30,639 nucleotides of DNA from LW40-45 sp048883105. Lineage in GTDB: Archaea; Asgardarchaeota; Lokiarchaeia; Sigyniarchaeales; SOKP01. A program made the position numbers and the translations under genes. Below, one piece after another: positions 1 to 7,010 of the stretch (position 1 is its first letter; every line of letters starts with the position of its first letter). The stretch covers positions 1 through 30,639 of the forward strand of contig JBHLQY010000025.1 in assembly GCA_048883105.1 (NCBI GenBank). Direction: 5' to 3'. Under the pieces are notes generated by a model. That model worked only from the letters and a program-made list of their open reading frames with translations, had not been told where the DNA came from and did no database searches.

Positions 1-687
1 ATTAGAAAAAGCAAATTTTTCGAGAATACTAATAAAAGAATTAAATTAATTAAAGCCAATGAGCCAGAAAAAGATATCTTTAAATTTTTGAAAAATAATA
101 AAATTAACGTTATAGTTAGAGGGAACTTAAGCTCTAGCAAATTTCTTAAAAATATGAAAGATATTTTGAAAATCTCAGATATTAATCGATTAGCTTTAAT
201 GGAAACTTACAATGGATTCCAATTCTTTTACGGCCCCGTCGGAATAGACGAATGCAATAATATAAAAAGAAAAATTTTGTTTGTTAACAAGGCAATTTTA
301 GAATTAGAAAAGTTAAATATAGTCCCCAAAATTAGCATCTTAAGTGGTGGTAGATTAGGAGATGTTGGACGAGATCCCATGGTAGACAAAACCATAAACA
401 TTGCTATGAAAGTAGTTGATCTCATTAAAAAAGAAAAGCCAGACTTAGAAATAAATCACAATGAAATCCTTATTGAAAATGCTATTTTGAATAAATCAAA
501 TGTAATTATTGCTCCAGATGGAATTTCAGGAAATCTAATATATCGCACCTTAGTTCACTTAGGTGGAGGTAAAGCATATGGCGCGATTTATATGGGCTTA
601 GATGAGGTTATTATAGACACTTCAAGAGTGGGAAAACTATCAGAAATTCATGGCGCCTTAATACTAGCGCTAGCATTAGCACCTTAA
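1..687 (+). CDS. mtxX: MtxX / methanogenesis marker protein 4-like protein (5' end outside window)
   Basis: The frame is open from base 1, so the true start lies upstream and the TTG at 88 is only an internal codon. About 228 residues are visible. The protein carries the motifs I associate with the MtxX (methanogenesis marker 4) family: an N-terminal VRGNLSSSKF segment, GPVGIDE, SGGRLGDVGRD followed by a VDKT, APDGISGNLIYRTL, LGGGKAYGA and DEVIIDTSR near the end. The family has been related to phosphotransacetylase-like proteins and to methyltransferase operons in methanogens, but its biochemical role is not settled. It is probably cytosolic: no signal peptide or membrane segment is seen. The next gene is on the opposite strand, so no operon partner is visible here. 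Family membership is fairly sure. A role in methyl or C1 metabolism in this organism is inference. Confidence 0.82.
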   Translation: MRKSKFFENTNKRIKLIKANEPEKDIFKFLKNNKINVIVRGNLSSSKFLKNMKDILKISDINRLALMETYNGFQFFYGPVGIDECNNIKRKILFVNKAILELEKLNIVPKISILSGGRLGDVGRDPMVDKTINIAMKVVDLIKKEKPDLEINHNEILIENAILNKSNVIIAPDGISGNLIYRTLVHLGGGKAYGAIYMGLDEVIIDTSRVGKLSEIHGALILALALAP

Positions 688-717
688 TTATTAAATTCTT
701 TCTTTTTTATAAAAATC

Positions 718-1014
718 TTAGATAATTTTAGCTATTTTGTTAACAACATCTTCGATAGTTTGATAAATAAACATCATTGATTTTTGATACTCGTCATAAG
801 GTAAAATTACATTTTTTTGCTTTTGCTTTTGTTGCTTAACTAATACTTTTTGAAGTTTATATCCCGCATTTTTAATGTATCTCCTTCCAATTTGGTTTTT
901 AGCTTTTTGATAGCAATTACCAAGAAAAACGATCTCATTAATTAATAATTGAATAATTCTTTCTCTATTATTCTTATGTGATGGTTCACTGTGCGAATTT
1001 AACCCTAGACTCAT
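718..1014 (-). CDS. Small basic hypothetical protein, 98 aa
   Basis: I do not recognise this protein with confidence. It is 98 residues, lysine- and glutamine-rich with a run of KQ pairs near the middle, mostly helical in appearance, with one cysteine and no membrane segment. Residues about 16-60 (RERI, then RRYIKNA) loosely recall the helical part of archaeal RNase P protein Rpp21/Rpr2, and an ILP tripeptide follows at the expected place. The two CxxC zinc pairs of that family are absent, so I do not assign it. The ATG overlaps the TGA of a very short upstream frame (ATGA), which may be chance. It converges with the mtxX-like gene with about 30 bases between the stops. It is probably a real small gene because codon use resembles its neighbours. 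Confidence 0.5.
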   Translation of the reverse strand: MSLGLNSHSEPSHKNNRERIIQLLINEIVFLGNCYQKAKNQIGRRYIKNAGYKLQKVLVKQQKQKQKNVILPYDEYQKSMMFIYQTIEDVVNKIAKII

Positions 1015-1207
1015 TCTTTTTTGATTTCATCGAGTATTATTCTTAAGGGAAAAATAATCCAAAATAATATTAAAGCCTTCAATAGACCAGTTTTTAGTTT
1101 TTTTCTAATTCAAAAACCTGATACTCTTTAAATGGTTTTTCAAGGATTATACTGATGAATTATTGAAATTTGGATCTATACTTTGATTCATTAAAATTTT
1201 TTTATTC

Positions 1208-2026
1208 TCACATGCTTGGATCATCAACAATTCGAAAGTTTTCATTTAATTTATCAAGCTCTTTCATGTCCTCCTCATCTAATCTAAAATCAAAGATATT
1301 TATATTCTCAGCAATATGATCCTTACTGCCTGACTTAGGAATTTGAATTACATTGTGTTGAATCCCCCATCGAAGTAGAACTTGCGCTGATGTTTTCTCG
1401 TATTTTTGTCCAATGCTTTTTAATTGAGGATTATCTAACTTTCTTGCCCTTGTTAAGGGACAATAAGCTTCAACAGCAATATTATTAGTTTGACAAAATT
1501 CCATCAGTTCTTTTTGATATAAGAAAGGTGAAAATTCGACTTGATTAACACTAGGAACAGTAGAAGAACTCTCAAAAAGTTCATTTAAATGTCGAATTGT
1601 AAAATTACTCACACCAATCGATCTAACTTTTTCATCCTTATAGATCCTTTCAAGAGCCTTCCATGTTTCATTTCTAAGACTTGTAGCAGGCCAGTGTATT
1701 AAATAAAGATCGACATAAGTTAGATTTAATTTTCTAAGACTCTTCTCAAACGCTTTCAATGTTTTGTCATACCCATGATCATTATTCCAAACTTTAGTGG
1801 TAACAAAAATTTCTTCTCTTGGAATATCAGTATCTTCTATTGCTTCCCCAATTTTTCTTTCATTGTCATACATAGCAGCCGTATCAATTAATCTATATCC
1901 TGCTTCTAATGCCATTAAAACGGCATGATAAGCTCTTTTTCCAGTAAGAACCCATGTTCCTAAACCTATTATTGGGATATCAACACCATTATTTAATTTT
2001 AAAGTAGAGCCAATATTCAATTCCAT
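1208..2026 (-). CDS. Aldo/keto reductase
   Basis: This is a 272-residue TIM-barrel NADPH-dependent oxidoreductase of the aldo/keto reductase family, close to the usual length. The catalytic tetrad is visible: Asp48 and Tyr53 in IDTAAMYDNE, Lys78 in TTKVW and His111 in LIHWPA. The family-typical GVSNF and QVEFSPF motifs follow, and IPKSG near residue 230 is the cofactor-binding loop. The N-terminus (L-N-NG-x-x-I-P-I-I-GLGTW) fits the standard start, which supports the ATG at 2026. Such enzymes reduce aldehydes, ketones or 2-keto sugars in the cytosol; the exact substrate cannot be read from sequence. Members of the group closest to 2,5-diketo-gluconate reductases share this length. It appears to be a single-gene unit upstream of the unknown small gene on the same strand, 193 bases apart. 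Confidence 0.93.
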   Translation of the reverse strand: MELNIGSTLKLNNGVDIPIIGLGTWVLTGKRAYHAVLMALEAGYRLIDTAAMYDNERKIGEAIEDTDIPREEIFVTTKVWNNDHGYDKTLKAFEKSLRKLNLTYVDLYLIHWPATSLRNETWKALERIYKDEKVRSIGVSNFTIRHLNELFESSSTVPSVNQVEFSPFLYQKELMEFCQTNNIAVEAYCPLTRARKLDNPQLKSIGQKYEKTSAQVLLRWGIQHNVIQIPKSGSKDHIAENINIFDFRLDEEDMKELDKLNENFRIVDDPSM

Positions 2027-2127
2027 AAAACTTACCTCACTATTATATTAAAAATATGCTTGATTATAATTTTTTTAATTTCGCTCAAAAAGATTGTCTT
2101 TATATTTCAATAAAAATAAATTCTCAA

Positions 2128-2231
2128 TGGGAGAGGGGGGATTTGAACCCCCGACCACTTGGCCCCCAGCCAAGTCGATATAACTAGTTAAACACTAATT
2201 AATGTATCATACCAATCTAGACCACCCTCCC
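2128..2231 (-). tRNA. tRNA-Pro (GGG) with a 30-nt intron
   Basis: On the minus strand the sequence begins GGGAGGG and ends CTCTCCC plus discriminator A; these pair as a 7-bp acceptor stem with one G-U. The T arm is GGGGG-TTCAAAT-CCCCC. The anticodon arm is CTTGG-CTGGGGG-CCAAG, giving anticodon GGG (plus-strand 2165-2167), so this is tRNA-Pro. The D arm is GTCTAGATTGGTATGAT. The mature length after removing the intron is 74 nt. No CCA is encoded. The anticodon loop itself is uninterrupted; the intron lies between the D arm and the anticodon stem. A TTTTAATA element about 20 bases upstream (plus strand about 2247-2254) could be the promoter. Confidence 0.93.
2174..2203 (-). other. Noncanonical tRNA-Pro intron (after position 27)
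   Basis: Thirty bases separate the D arm from the anticodon stem. Seen on the minus strand, TGAT before the intron pairs with ATCG at its 3' end (4 bp, one G-U). A 3-nt bulge ACA and a 3-nt bulge ACT flank this helix on opposite strands, and TAATTAGT pairs with ACTAGTTA around a small loop. This is a bulge-helix-bulge. Cutting after the second base of each bulge joins ...GATAC to TTGG..., which restores A26 and C27 and a complete anticodon stem. The dinucleotide AC occurs at both junctions, so the exact site could shift by up to two bases without changing the mature tRNA. Confidence 0.8.
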
Positions 2232-2379
2232 TTTTAATGAGGGTAATATTAAAAGTTCTAAAAGCATAATTAAAAATCTTCGTCATAATTTATTATTAAC
2301 TATCTTTATTTTTCATACCAATAATTTTTAAATTATTTAGAGAGTTTTTTATTTTAATAGTAAAAACACTTAGCATTTT

Positions 2380-2676
2380 ATGAGATCAAGAAAACCTTTT
2401 CTTGTTTTTTGGCTTCAATACTTCGACGCAAAAAGAAGTAGAGGCGATGGAAGACGACTTCCCAAGAAATTTGCGATTGAAAAAGTGACGACAACAGAAG
2501 TTGCTACTGCTGCTAAACGATTAGGATATCAAGTAGAAATAGAAGGAAATTATCGATATCCAAGAGCTTGGTGGGAAAATCCCGGTAGGGTCTTGATTAA
2601 TACAAAAGGAAAAAAGAAATCAAAAGTAATACTTGAAGTAGCAAGAGAAATCAGAAAAACGCGAGGATCGAGTTAA
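2380..2676 (+). CDS. srp19: Signal recognition particle protein SRP19
   Basis: SRP19 binds the 7S RNA of the signal recognition particle and prepares it for SRP54, acting in cotranslational membrane targeting. The 98-residue length is normal for archaea. Recognisable features are the YFDAKRSRGDGRRLPK segment near residues 14-29, the GYQVEIEGNYRYPRAWW segment near 49-65 and GRVLI after it, followed by a basic tail. The ATG at 2380 is the first in frame and gives the standard N-terminus. A T-rich TATA-like element (about 2344-2357) lies roughly 25-35 bases upstream, so the transcript may have little or no leader. hypA follows after 6 bases, and the two are probably cotranscribed. Confidence 0.93.
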   Translation: MRSRKPFLVFWLQYFDAKRSRGDGRRLPKKFAIEKVTTTEVATAAKRLGYQVEIEGNYRYPRAWWENPGRVLINTKGKKKSKVILEVAREIRKTRGSS

Positions 2677-2682
2677 TAACCA

Positions 2683-3054
2683 ATGCATGAATTTTCTTTT
2701 GCCTATAATATTTTTAAAGTTGCTGAGGCTACAGCAATTAAATACAATGCTAAAAAAATATCCGAAGTATATCTTGAGATTGGAGAATTAACGTTAATTG
2801 TTCCAGACCTCCTTCGTCAATCGTTTAAAATGGCCACCCATGGTTCAATTGCGGAAGGTGCGGAATTAATAATTGAGATTGTTCCGGGAAAAATAAAATG
2901 TCGAGATTGCAGCGAAATTTCAACTGTTAGGTTAAGTGAAGAGGCCTATTTGACGGGGCTTCAACTGTTTCAATGTCAACATTGTAAAAGTAAAAATACA
3001 GAAATTGTTGAAGGCAAAAAGGCTAACGTTAAAAATATTAAGATTCAAGAATAA
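2683..3054 (+). CDS. hypA: Hydrogenase nickel metallochaperone HypA
   Basis: HypA delivers nickel to [NiFe]-hydrogenase large subunits together with HypB. The 123-residue protein shows the two hallmarks. The N-terminal Met-His-Glu provides the nickel ligands (His2, with Glu3). A zinc site is made of two CxxC pairs: Cys73/Cys76 in CRDC and Cys98/Cys101 in CQHC. EIGELT at residues 32-37 and the SFKMAT segment also fit. The start is fixed by the need for MHE at the N-terminus. It follows srp19 by 6 bases. No hydrogenase structural gene or other hyp gene is in this window, so its partners must be elsewhere. Its presence implies that the organism makes a nickel hydrogenase. Confidence 0.92.
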   Translation: MHEFSFAYNIFKVAEATAIKYNAKKISEVYLEIGELTLIVPDLLRQSFKMATHGSIAEGAELIIEIVPGKIKCRDCSEISTVRLSEEAYLTGLQLFQCQHCKSKNTEIVEGKKANVKNIKIQE

Positions 3055-3055
3055 T

Positions 3056-3433
3056 TTAAATTAAAACAGCATTCAGCACACCATGTTGCCCCGGGCGGCT
3101 CGTAATTTTAGCCTTTCCAAGTTCTGTTTCAATTATAGCACCTTTAGTTAAAATATGTCGTCTATTCAAATCTTTTGATGCTTCGTTGCTTTCAAATCTC
3201 AATATTTTCACCTTCGAAGTTTTATTGGTATTAAGGTCAGTAACATTCACAAAAAGAGAAGAAAATAACTTTACTTTGGTATTACCTCCCAAAACTCGTT
3301 GCTTTTTCTTTTTATCTGTTCCAATTTCAGTGTTGATTGGAGGTCTTTCTAATTCTCGTTTTCTTTTTTTACGGAAATGTTTATATTTTTTTCCAGTATA
3401 CTTCCTTTTACTTCTCCATTGACTTCTTGCCAT
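3056..3433 (-). CDS. rps8e: Ribosomal protein eS8 (S8e)
   Basis: This is a small-subunit ribosomal protein shared by archaea and eukaryotes. The 125-residue length is typical of the archaeal form. The N-terminus is very basic (residues 1-30 rich in Lys and Arg), followed by RPPINTEIG, RVLGGNTKVKL and a C-terminal segment with ILTKGAIIETELGKAKITSRPGQ, all characteristic of the family. The stop codon lies only one base from that of hypA on the other strand, so the two genes are tightly convergent. It is transcribed away from the proteasome beta gene; the 177-base spacer between them should hold both promoters. Confidence 0.95.
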   Translation of the reverse strand: MARSQWRSKRKYTGKKYKHFRKKRKRELERPPINTEIGTDKKKKQRVLGGNTKVKLFSSLFVNVTDLNTNKTSKVKILRFESNEASKDLNRRHILTKGAIIETELGKAKITSRPGQHGVLNAVLI

Positions 3434-3554
3434 AATGGGAATAGACCGTTCTAATTCTAACTCTATATTTTAGTTAGTAAACAATATCTTTAAAGTTTTT
3501 TCATAAAGTTGTTATAATTTTTTAAAGAAAAATATATTTAGTTCTTTTCTTTAG

Positions 3555-3565
3555 ATAATATAAAG
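3555..3565 (+). promoter_or_regulatory. Probable TATA element for the proteasome beta gene
   Basis: The sequence ATAATATAAAG fits an archaeal TATA box. It lies about 45 bases before the ATG pair at 3611/3614, which would give a leader of roughly 20 bases. No Shine-Dalgarno is evident. Background AT content is very high, so this is only a plausible assignment. Confidence 0.35.
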
Positions 3566-3610
3566 TATTAAAAATGCTATTAATAATAAAAGATTGAATT
3601 TAAGATTATA

Positions 3611-4243
3611 ATGATGGAAAATAATACTAATAATTTAGACGATATTAGCTTAAAAAAGGTTATTTCAGGTACTACAACAGTAGGTTTAATTGTAAAAGAG
3701 GGTGTTGTAATAGGTACAGAATCTCAGGCTACAGCAGGATTTACTGTTGCTACGAAAACTGCACAGAAATTATTTCAAATAAACGATTTTACGGGCGCAA
3801 CCATAAGTGGGGGTGTTGCAGATTGCCAATATGTAATAAATCAGATTACGGCATTATCTAAACTTAAGCAAGTTGAAGATGGTGAAGTACCTCCAGTAAA
3901 ATATATAGCAAATGTAACTAGAAACATACTATTTTCAGGACGTTCTTATTATCTCTCCATGATGATTGTGGGAGGTTATTCGATTAAGGAGAAGAAAGGT
4001 AAATTATATGGGATCGACCTATTGGGAACTTTATTTGAGGAGGATAAATTTATATCTTTTGGTTCTGGCTCACCTTTTTCTTTGGGTTTATTAGAGGCAG
4101 ATTGGAAATCAGATATGTCTAACTCCGAAGGGATAGATTTAATTAAAACCGCTATTTCAGCTTCACGGGAAAGAGATGCTGCCTCTGGATTTAAGATTCA
4201 AATATGTTCAATAGATAAAGACGGCTATAAACAAATTCAATAA
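3611..4243 (+). CDS. psmB: 20S proteasome beta subunit
   Basis: This is the catalytic subunit of the archaeal 20S proteasome, which forms inner heptameric rings and degrades unfolded proteins. A 20-residue propeptide ends in Ser-Gly; self-cleavage before Thr21 would expose the nucleophile (mature Thr1 of TTTVGL). Counting from that Thr, Glu17 and Lys33 (in TAQKLF) match the catalytic residues of the Thermoplasma enzyme. The SGGVADCQ, GSGSPF and RERDAASG segments are the remaining family signatures, including the Ser/Asp residues that help the active site. Position 19 is Gln where Arg is common. Starts at 3611 and 3614 differ by one Met. The gene converges with a JAMM protease gene, 20 bases between stops. 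Other proteasome genes are not in the window. Confidence 0.94.
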   Translation: MMENNTNNLDDISLKKVISGTTTVGLIVKEGVVIGTESQATAGFTVATKTAQKLFQINDFTGATISGGVADCQYVINQITALSKLKQVEDGEVPPVKYIANVTRNILFSGRSYYLSMMIVGGYSIKEKKGKLYGIDLLGTLFEEDKFISFGSGSPFSLGLLEADWKSDMSNSEGIDLIKTAISASRERDAASGFKIQICSIDKDGYKQIQ

Positions 4244-4263
4244 ATAGTATTAAAACTGATTTT

Positions 4264-4743
4264 TTACATTTTTTCTATTTCTATAGCAATCTGCCAAAAT
4301 TCATTATTGAAATAGATGAACCCATTTAGATCATAATTTTCAGCATTCATAATTGTCCAAATTAGGTTTTTAAAAGCCTTAAAATCTTCCAAATATTTCA
4401 TGTTTTTCGTATCTACACCGCTTGGATAGTTTCCACCAGGATGAGAGTGAAAAATACTAATTAATCTCATATTATACTTCTTAGCAGCAGTTTGATAAAT
4501 CTTGTTTAATTCTTCAATATTATCTATTAAAAAGGCGACAGTAGATTTCTTAGTAGATTTGATACATTCAAACAATTGTCCAATATAATGATATTGAAAC
4601 CCTTCCTCGTTAATATTTATTTCTCTAATGTCTCCAAATATTAATCCACATGCTTCATAGGGACTAGCTTTGTTTATACATCTTTTTAAATCTTCAACAA
4701 TTTCCTGATCTAAAACGATTTTTATATCATCTTGAAATTTCAT
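4264..4743 (-). CDS. JAMM/MPN+ metalloprotease (desampylase or deubiquitinase-like)
   Basis: This is a 159-residue single-domain JAB1/MPN/Mov34 metalloenzyme. All zinc-site residues are present: Glu30 in YEACGLIFG, then His99, His101, Ser108 and Asp111 in the H-x-H-x6-P-S-x-x-D signature. Members of this family with intact motifs cleave isopeptide bonds to ubiquitin or ubiquitin-like SAMP proteins (Rpn11, archaeal JAMM1), or process sulfur-carrier proteins. The length matches stand-alone archaeal JAMM proteins; there is no extra domain, signal peptide or membrane segment. It lies 22 bases downstream of the DUF4443 gene on the same strand, so the two are probably one operon, and is convergent with the proteasome beta gene. 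Its catalytic activity is well supported; the natural substrate is inference. Confidence 0.88.
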   Translation of the reverse strand: MKFQDDIKIVLDQEIVEDLKRCINKASPYEACGLIFGDIREININEEGFQYHYIGQLFECIKSTKKSTVAFLIDNIEELNKIYQTAAKKYNMRLISIFHSHPGGNYPSGVDTKNMKYLEDFKAFKNLIWTIMNAENYDLNGFIYFNNEFWQIAIEIEKM

Positions 4744-4765
4744 TTTGGTAACTTGATAGGATATT

Positions 4766-5437
4766 TTAAATTAAAGTCAATGCAGCATTTAACGCAGCTA
4801 TTCTTGCTCTTTCTAGCTTATTGCCTAATCCTATAATAATAACATCGTTTTTTTCTAATTTTGAATCTGATTTAATAATTTCTTCATTAAAATATTTATA
4901 AGGCTGTTTATTAATAGTCATTTTTGTTTTTTCGGTATCTGAAATATTTACGGGATAAATTATATTTTTTCCATCATAGACTAAACATGTTGCCCCTATA
5001 CCACCAACTTTGATGGCAGCGTCCCTTTGCTCTATGCCCTTTGTTAATTTATCACCCACATTCTTGATTTGACAAAAGTATACTCTAACATCTTCTGATT
5101 CGATAATAATATCTTTTAGAATCGAAATATCTCCCTTTTTAAGAAAAGGTATCTTTTTTTTAACTTTATTTAAAAAAAAATTTAAGCCGTTTTCAGTTAA
5201 AATATGCCCTTTTCTTATATTTCCGTTTAGTACAGAAATAAAATTAAGTTTCTCATTAAGTTTTTTAATTAGAGACTTTGCTGTGCCCGAGCCAATCAAT
5301 AACTCCTCCTTTAAGCGATATCTTCCAATTCCATTCGGATTTTCCTCAAAAATAAATAATGCTAAAATAACATGAACATAATCATAGGTTGGTTTGATAG
5401 TTTCACTCTCAAATAATTCTTCTAATTCATCTAGCAT
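4766..5437 (-). CDS. DUF4443-type protein with N-terminal winged helix
   Basis: This 223-residue protein matches my memory of the archaeal DUF4443 family. Residues about 15-90 look like a winged-helix domain: YDYVHVILALFIF, then GRYRLKEEL, GSGTAKSLIKKLNE as recognition helix and a GHILTENG wing. Residues about 105-223 form an alpha/beta domain with KGIEQRDAAIKVGGIGAT, a hallmark stretch, and an NDVIIIGLG strand-loop followed by a final ALNAAL helix. The family has no established function; the winged helix suggests a DNA-binding regulator sensing something through the C-terminal domain. It is the first gene of a probable operon with the JAMM protease and is divergent from the appendage-like gene, so it might control that spacer. 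Confidence 0.75.
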   Translation of the reverse strand: MLDELEELFESETIKPTYDYVHVILALFIFEENPNGIGRYRLKEELLIGSGTAKSLIKKLNEKLNFISVLNGNIRKGHILTENGLNFFLNKVKKKIPFLKKGDISILKDIIIESEDVRVYFCQIKNVGDKLTKGIEQRDAAIKVGGIGATCLVYDGKNIIYPVNISDTEKTKMTINKQPYKYFNEEIIKSDSKLEKNDVIIIGLGNKLERARIAALNAALTLI

Positions 5438-5557
5438 GATTACAAGTAATATTTAATCATTAATCTAAAAAAAATTATTATGATAAAAATTATAAAATAA
5501 AGTAATTTTTATATTTACGATAAGAATAAATTAATTATATAGTCTATTCCAAGTTTT

Positions 5558-5563
5558 AGGTGG
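5558..5563 (+). promoter_or_regulatory. Shine-Dalgarno site that sets the start at 5572
   Basis: AGGTGG lies 8 bases before the ATG at 5572, an ideal spacing. A GTG at 5560 in the same frame overlaps this site and is therefore unlikely to be the start. Confidence 0.75.
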
Positions 5564-5571
5564 AATATAAT

Positions 5572-6564
5572 ATGACCCAGAAACAAGAAAACAAAAGTCA
5601 AATACACGGTCTTGTAGTCTTTAAAGGTAGACTAGCTCAAGGGAAACAAGAACAAATTGAGATCGCTCCACCTATCGAAGACATTGATCAAGAAAATAAA
5701 ATAAAACTTTCGTGCGAGTTTCACCCTTCTGGAGCTTCTTATAGATGTACTATATTATTAGAAAATGAGAGTATAGCACCTATTACTGAAATTAAAGCAA
5801 GAATTAAATATCCCAATTTATTAGTATTGAAGAGACATTATCCTCCCGCAATAAAAAGAAGTGAGCCTAAAATCGAGAGCGGGATGAAACAAATTAATTT
5901 TGAAGTTGACAAATTAAACGAAAATAGTGTACAACAAATTCATTTTTACTTTATCCCTTTAATTATAAATGTTAAAGGAGATATTTTAGCATCTATGAGT
6001 TATATTAACAATAAAGGCTTCATTAGAGCACTTAATTTAGAACCAATTGAAATTAAAATAGATCCTATCTCGATTCAACCTAAAATAATTCCCAGTTCTC
6101 AGATTGGAGTCTTCTTAAAAATTGAAGGACTTAAAAAAGCTATTAAAAGTCATGGAATTGGACTAGGACTAAAAAAAAAAGCAAATTTGGATTTATATTT
6201 CAGTCATGCAGAAAAAATCTTAAAAATGCATAACTTTCAATTAATTACGAAAGATAATGAACAAAAAATTATATGGTTTTTTGGAAATGAATTGGAATCT
6301 CAAGAAGATATCCTTGTTATAGTTCAACTTGTTTATAATAAAATAGAATTCTTGGCAGCTTCTAAAAAAGCATCTATTTTAGTTTCTCTTTTAACTAAAT
6401 TATCGAACGATTTTAAGGGAAGCATCGCAAGTACAGGTTTGGTGTCTATTGATCAAATCCATAGTTTAGAGTGCAAGAATTGTGGAAATGTTCTCAATTC
6501 TTTCCCCGAAAAAGGTATGGAGATTGAATGCCAAAATTGCAAAACAAAACAAGTTGTATGGTAA
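5572..6564 (+). CDS. Appendage-like protein (gamma-COP/adaptin ear-like layout) with C-terminal zinc ribbon
   Basis: The protein has 330 residues from the Shine-Dalgarno-supported ATG. No family can be named with certainty. Three parts are visible. Residues about 40-180 are beta-rich, with an N-E-S-I-A-P-I-T-E loop, YPP, and a later pair of strands ending LEPIEIKI, as in an immunoglobulin-like sandwich. Residues about 195-300 alternate helix and strand: helix SHAEKILKMHNF, strand IIWFFGNE, then EDILVIVQL, IEFLAASKKA and the helix ILVSLLTKL. Residues about 304-328 form a zinc ribbon of two CxxC pairs. From memory, the order sandwich plus platform, and the HDILVRS-like stretch near the end, resemble the appendage of eukaryotic gamma-COP. 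That is a pattern-level inference. It is probably cytosolic, with no membrane segment, and is divergent from DUF4443. Confidence 0.55.
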   Translation: MTQKQENKSQIHGLVVFKGRLAQGKQEQIEIAPPIEDIDQENKIKLSCEFHPSGASYRCTILLENESIAPITEIKARIKYPNLLVLKRHYPPAIKRSEPKIESGMKQINFEVDKLNENSVQQIHFYFIPLIINVKGDILASMSYINNKGFIRALNLEPIEIKIDPISIQPKIIPSSQIGVFLKIEGLKKAIKSHGIGLGLKKKANLDLYFSHAEKILKMHNFQLITKDNEQKIIWFFGNELESQEDILVIVQLVYNKIEFLAASKKASILVSLLTKLSNDFKGSIASTGLVSIDQIHSLECKNCGNVLNSFPEKGMEIECQNCKTKQVVW

Positions 6565-6923
6565 TACCGTACAGTTCTAAAAATCTTATTTAAAACAAAA
6601 TTACTAGGAATAAAAAAAATAATTAGTGTCTTCGCATTTTAACATTAAAATTCAAAATTATCAACTCATAGATAATATAAAAATTCGTAATTCAGCGTTC
6701 TGGAATTTGATCGAATTTTTATTTATTTTTTTATACTTAAATACTTAATCTAATTTATAGAATTCTGAGAATTTTATAGTATCTATCATGCTGCAATTCA
6801 ACAGATTTAGCTTTCCTATAAAAAGTACTAAACTTCCACCAGCTCGATCATTTCCCTAGATCCAATGGTCGACAAAAATTTTTTTCAAATTTTTTCTTCT
6901 ATCTTTGAAGTTTATACCAAAAT

Positions 6924-6932
6924 CTTTAAATA
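6924..6932 (+). promoter_or_regulatory. Probable TATA element of the histone gene
   Basis: CTTTAAATA matches the archaeal TATA consensus (TTTAAATA core). Transcription would begin near 6955-6960, leaving a leader of about 60 bases that includes the GTGGAGG ribosome site. It is the best TATA match close upstream of the gene. Confidence 0.45.
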
Positions 6933-7003
6933 CCAATTTGATGTCTATCTATATAGAAATTTAATTAAAAATTAAAAACTAAAAAAAATTTAAAAATTAA
7001 AAA

Positions 7004-7010
7004 GTGGAGG
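7004..7010 (+). promoter_or_regulatory. Shine-Dalgarno of the histone gene
   Basis: GTGGAGG is 8 bases before the ATG at 7019. A second ATG at 7012 is out of frame and only one base from the site, so 7019 is the start. Confidence 0.8.

Noticed and set aside
88..90. TTG as the start of the mtxX-like gene
   Set aside because: The frame is open to base 1 and family members have more sequence before the VRG segment, so the start is outside the window.
1011..1109. Short hydrophobic frame on the minus strand whose TGA overlaps the ATG of the 98-residue gene
   Set aside because: About 32 codons with no ATG and no ribosome site; the overlap alone is weak evidence.
3186..3422. Open frame on plus across the rps8e gene
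   Set aside because: It is the antisense shadow of a basic, Lys/Arg-rich ribosomal protein gene; the same applies to the frames opposite the FAD gene and the coiled-coil genes.
3611..4243. Glu instead of Asp at proteasome catalytic position 17
   Set aside because: The Thermoplasma beta subunit also has Glu17 with Thr1 and Lys33, so this is a known active arrangement.
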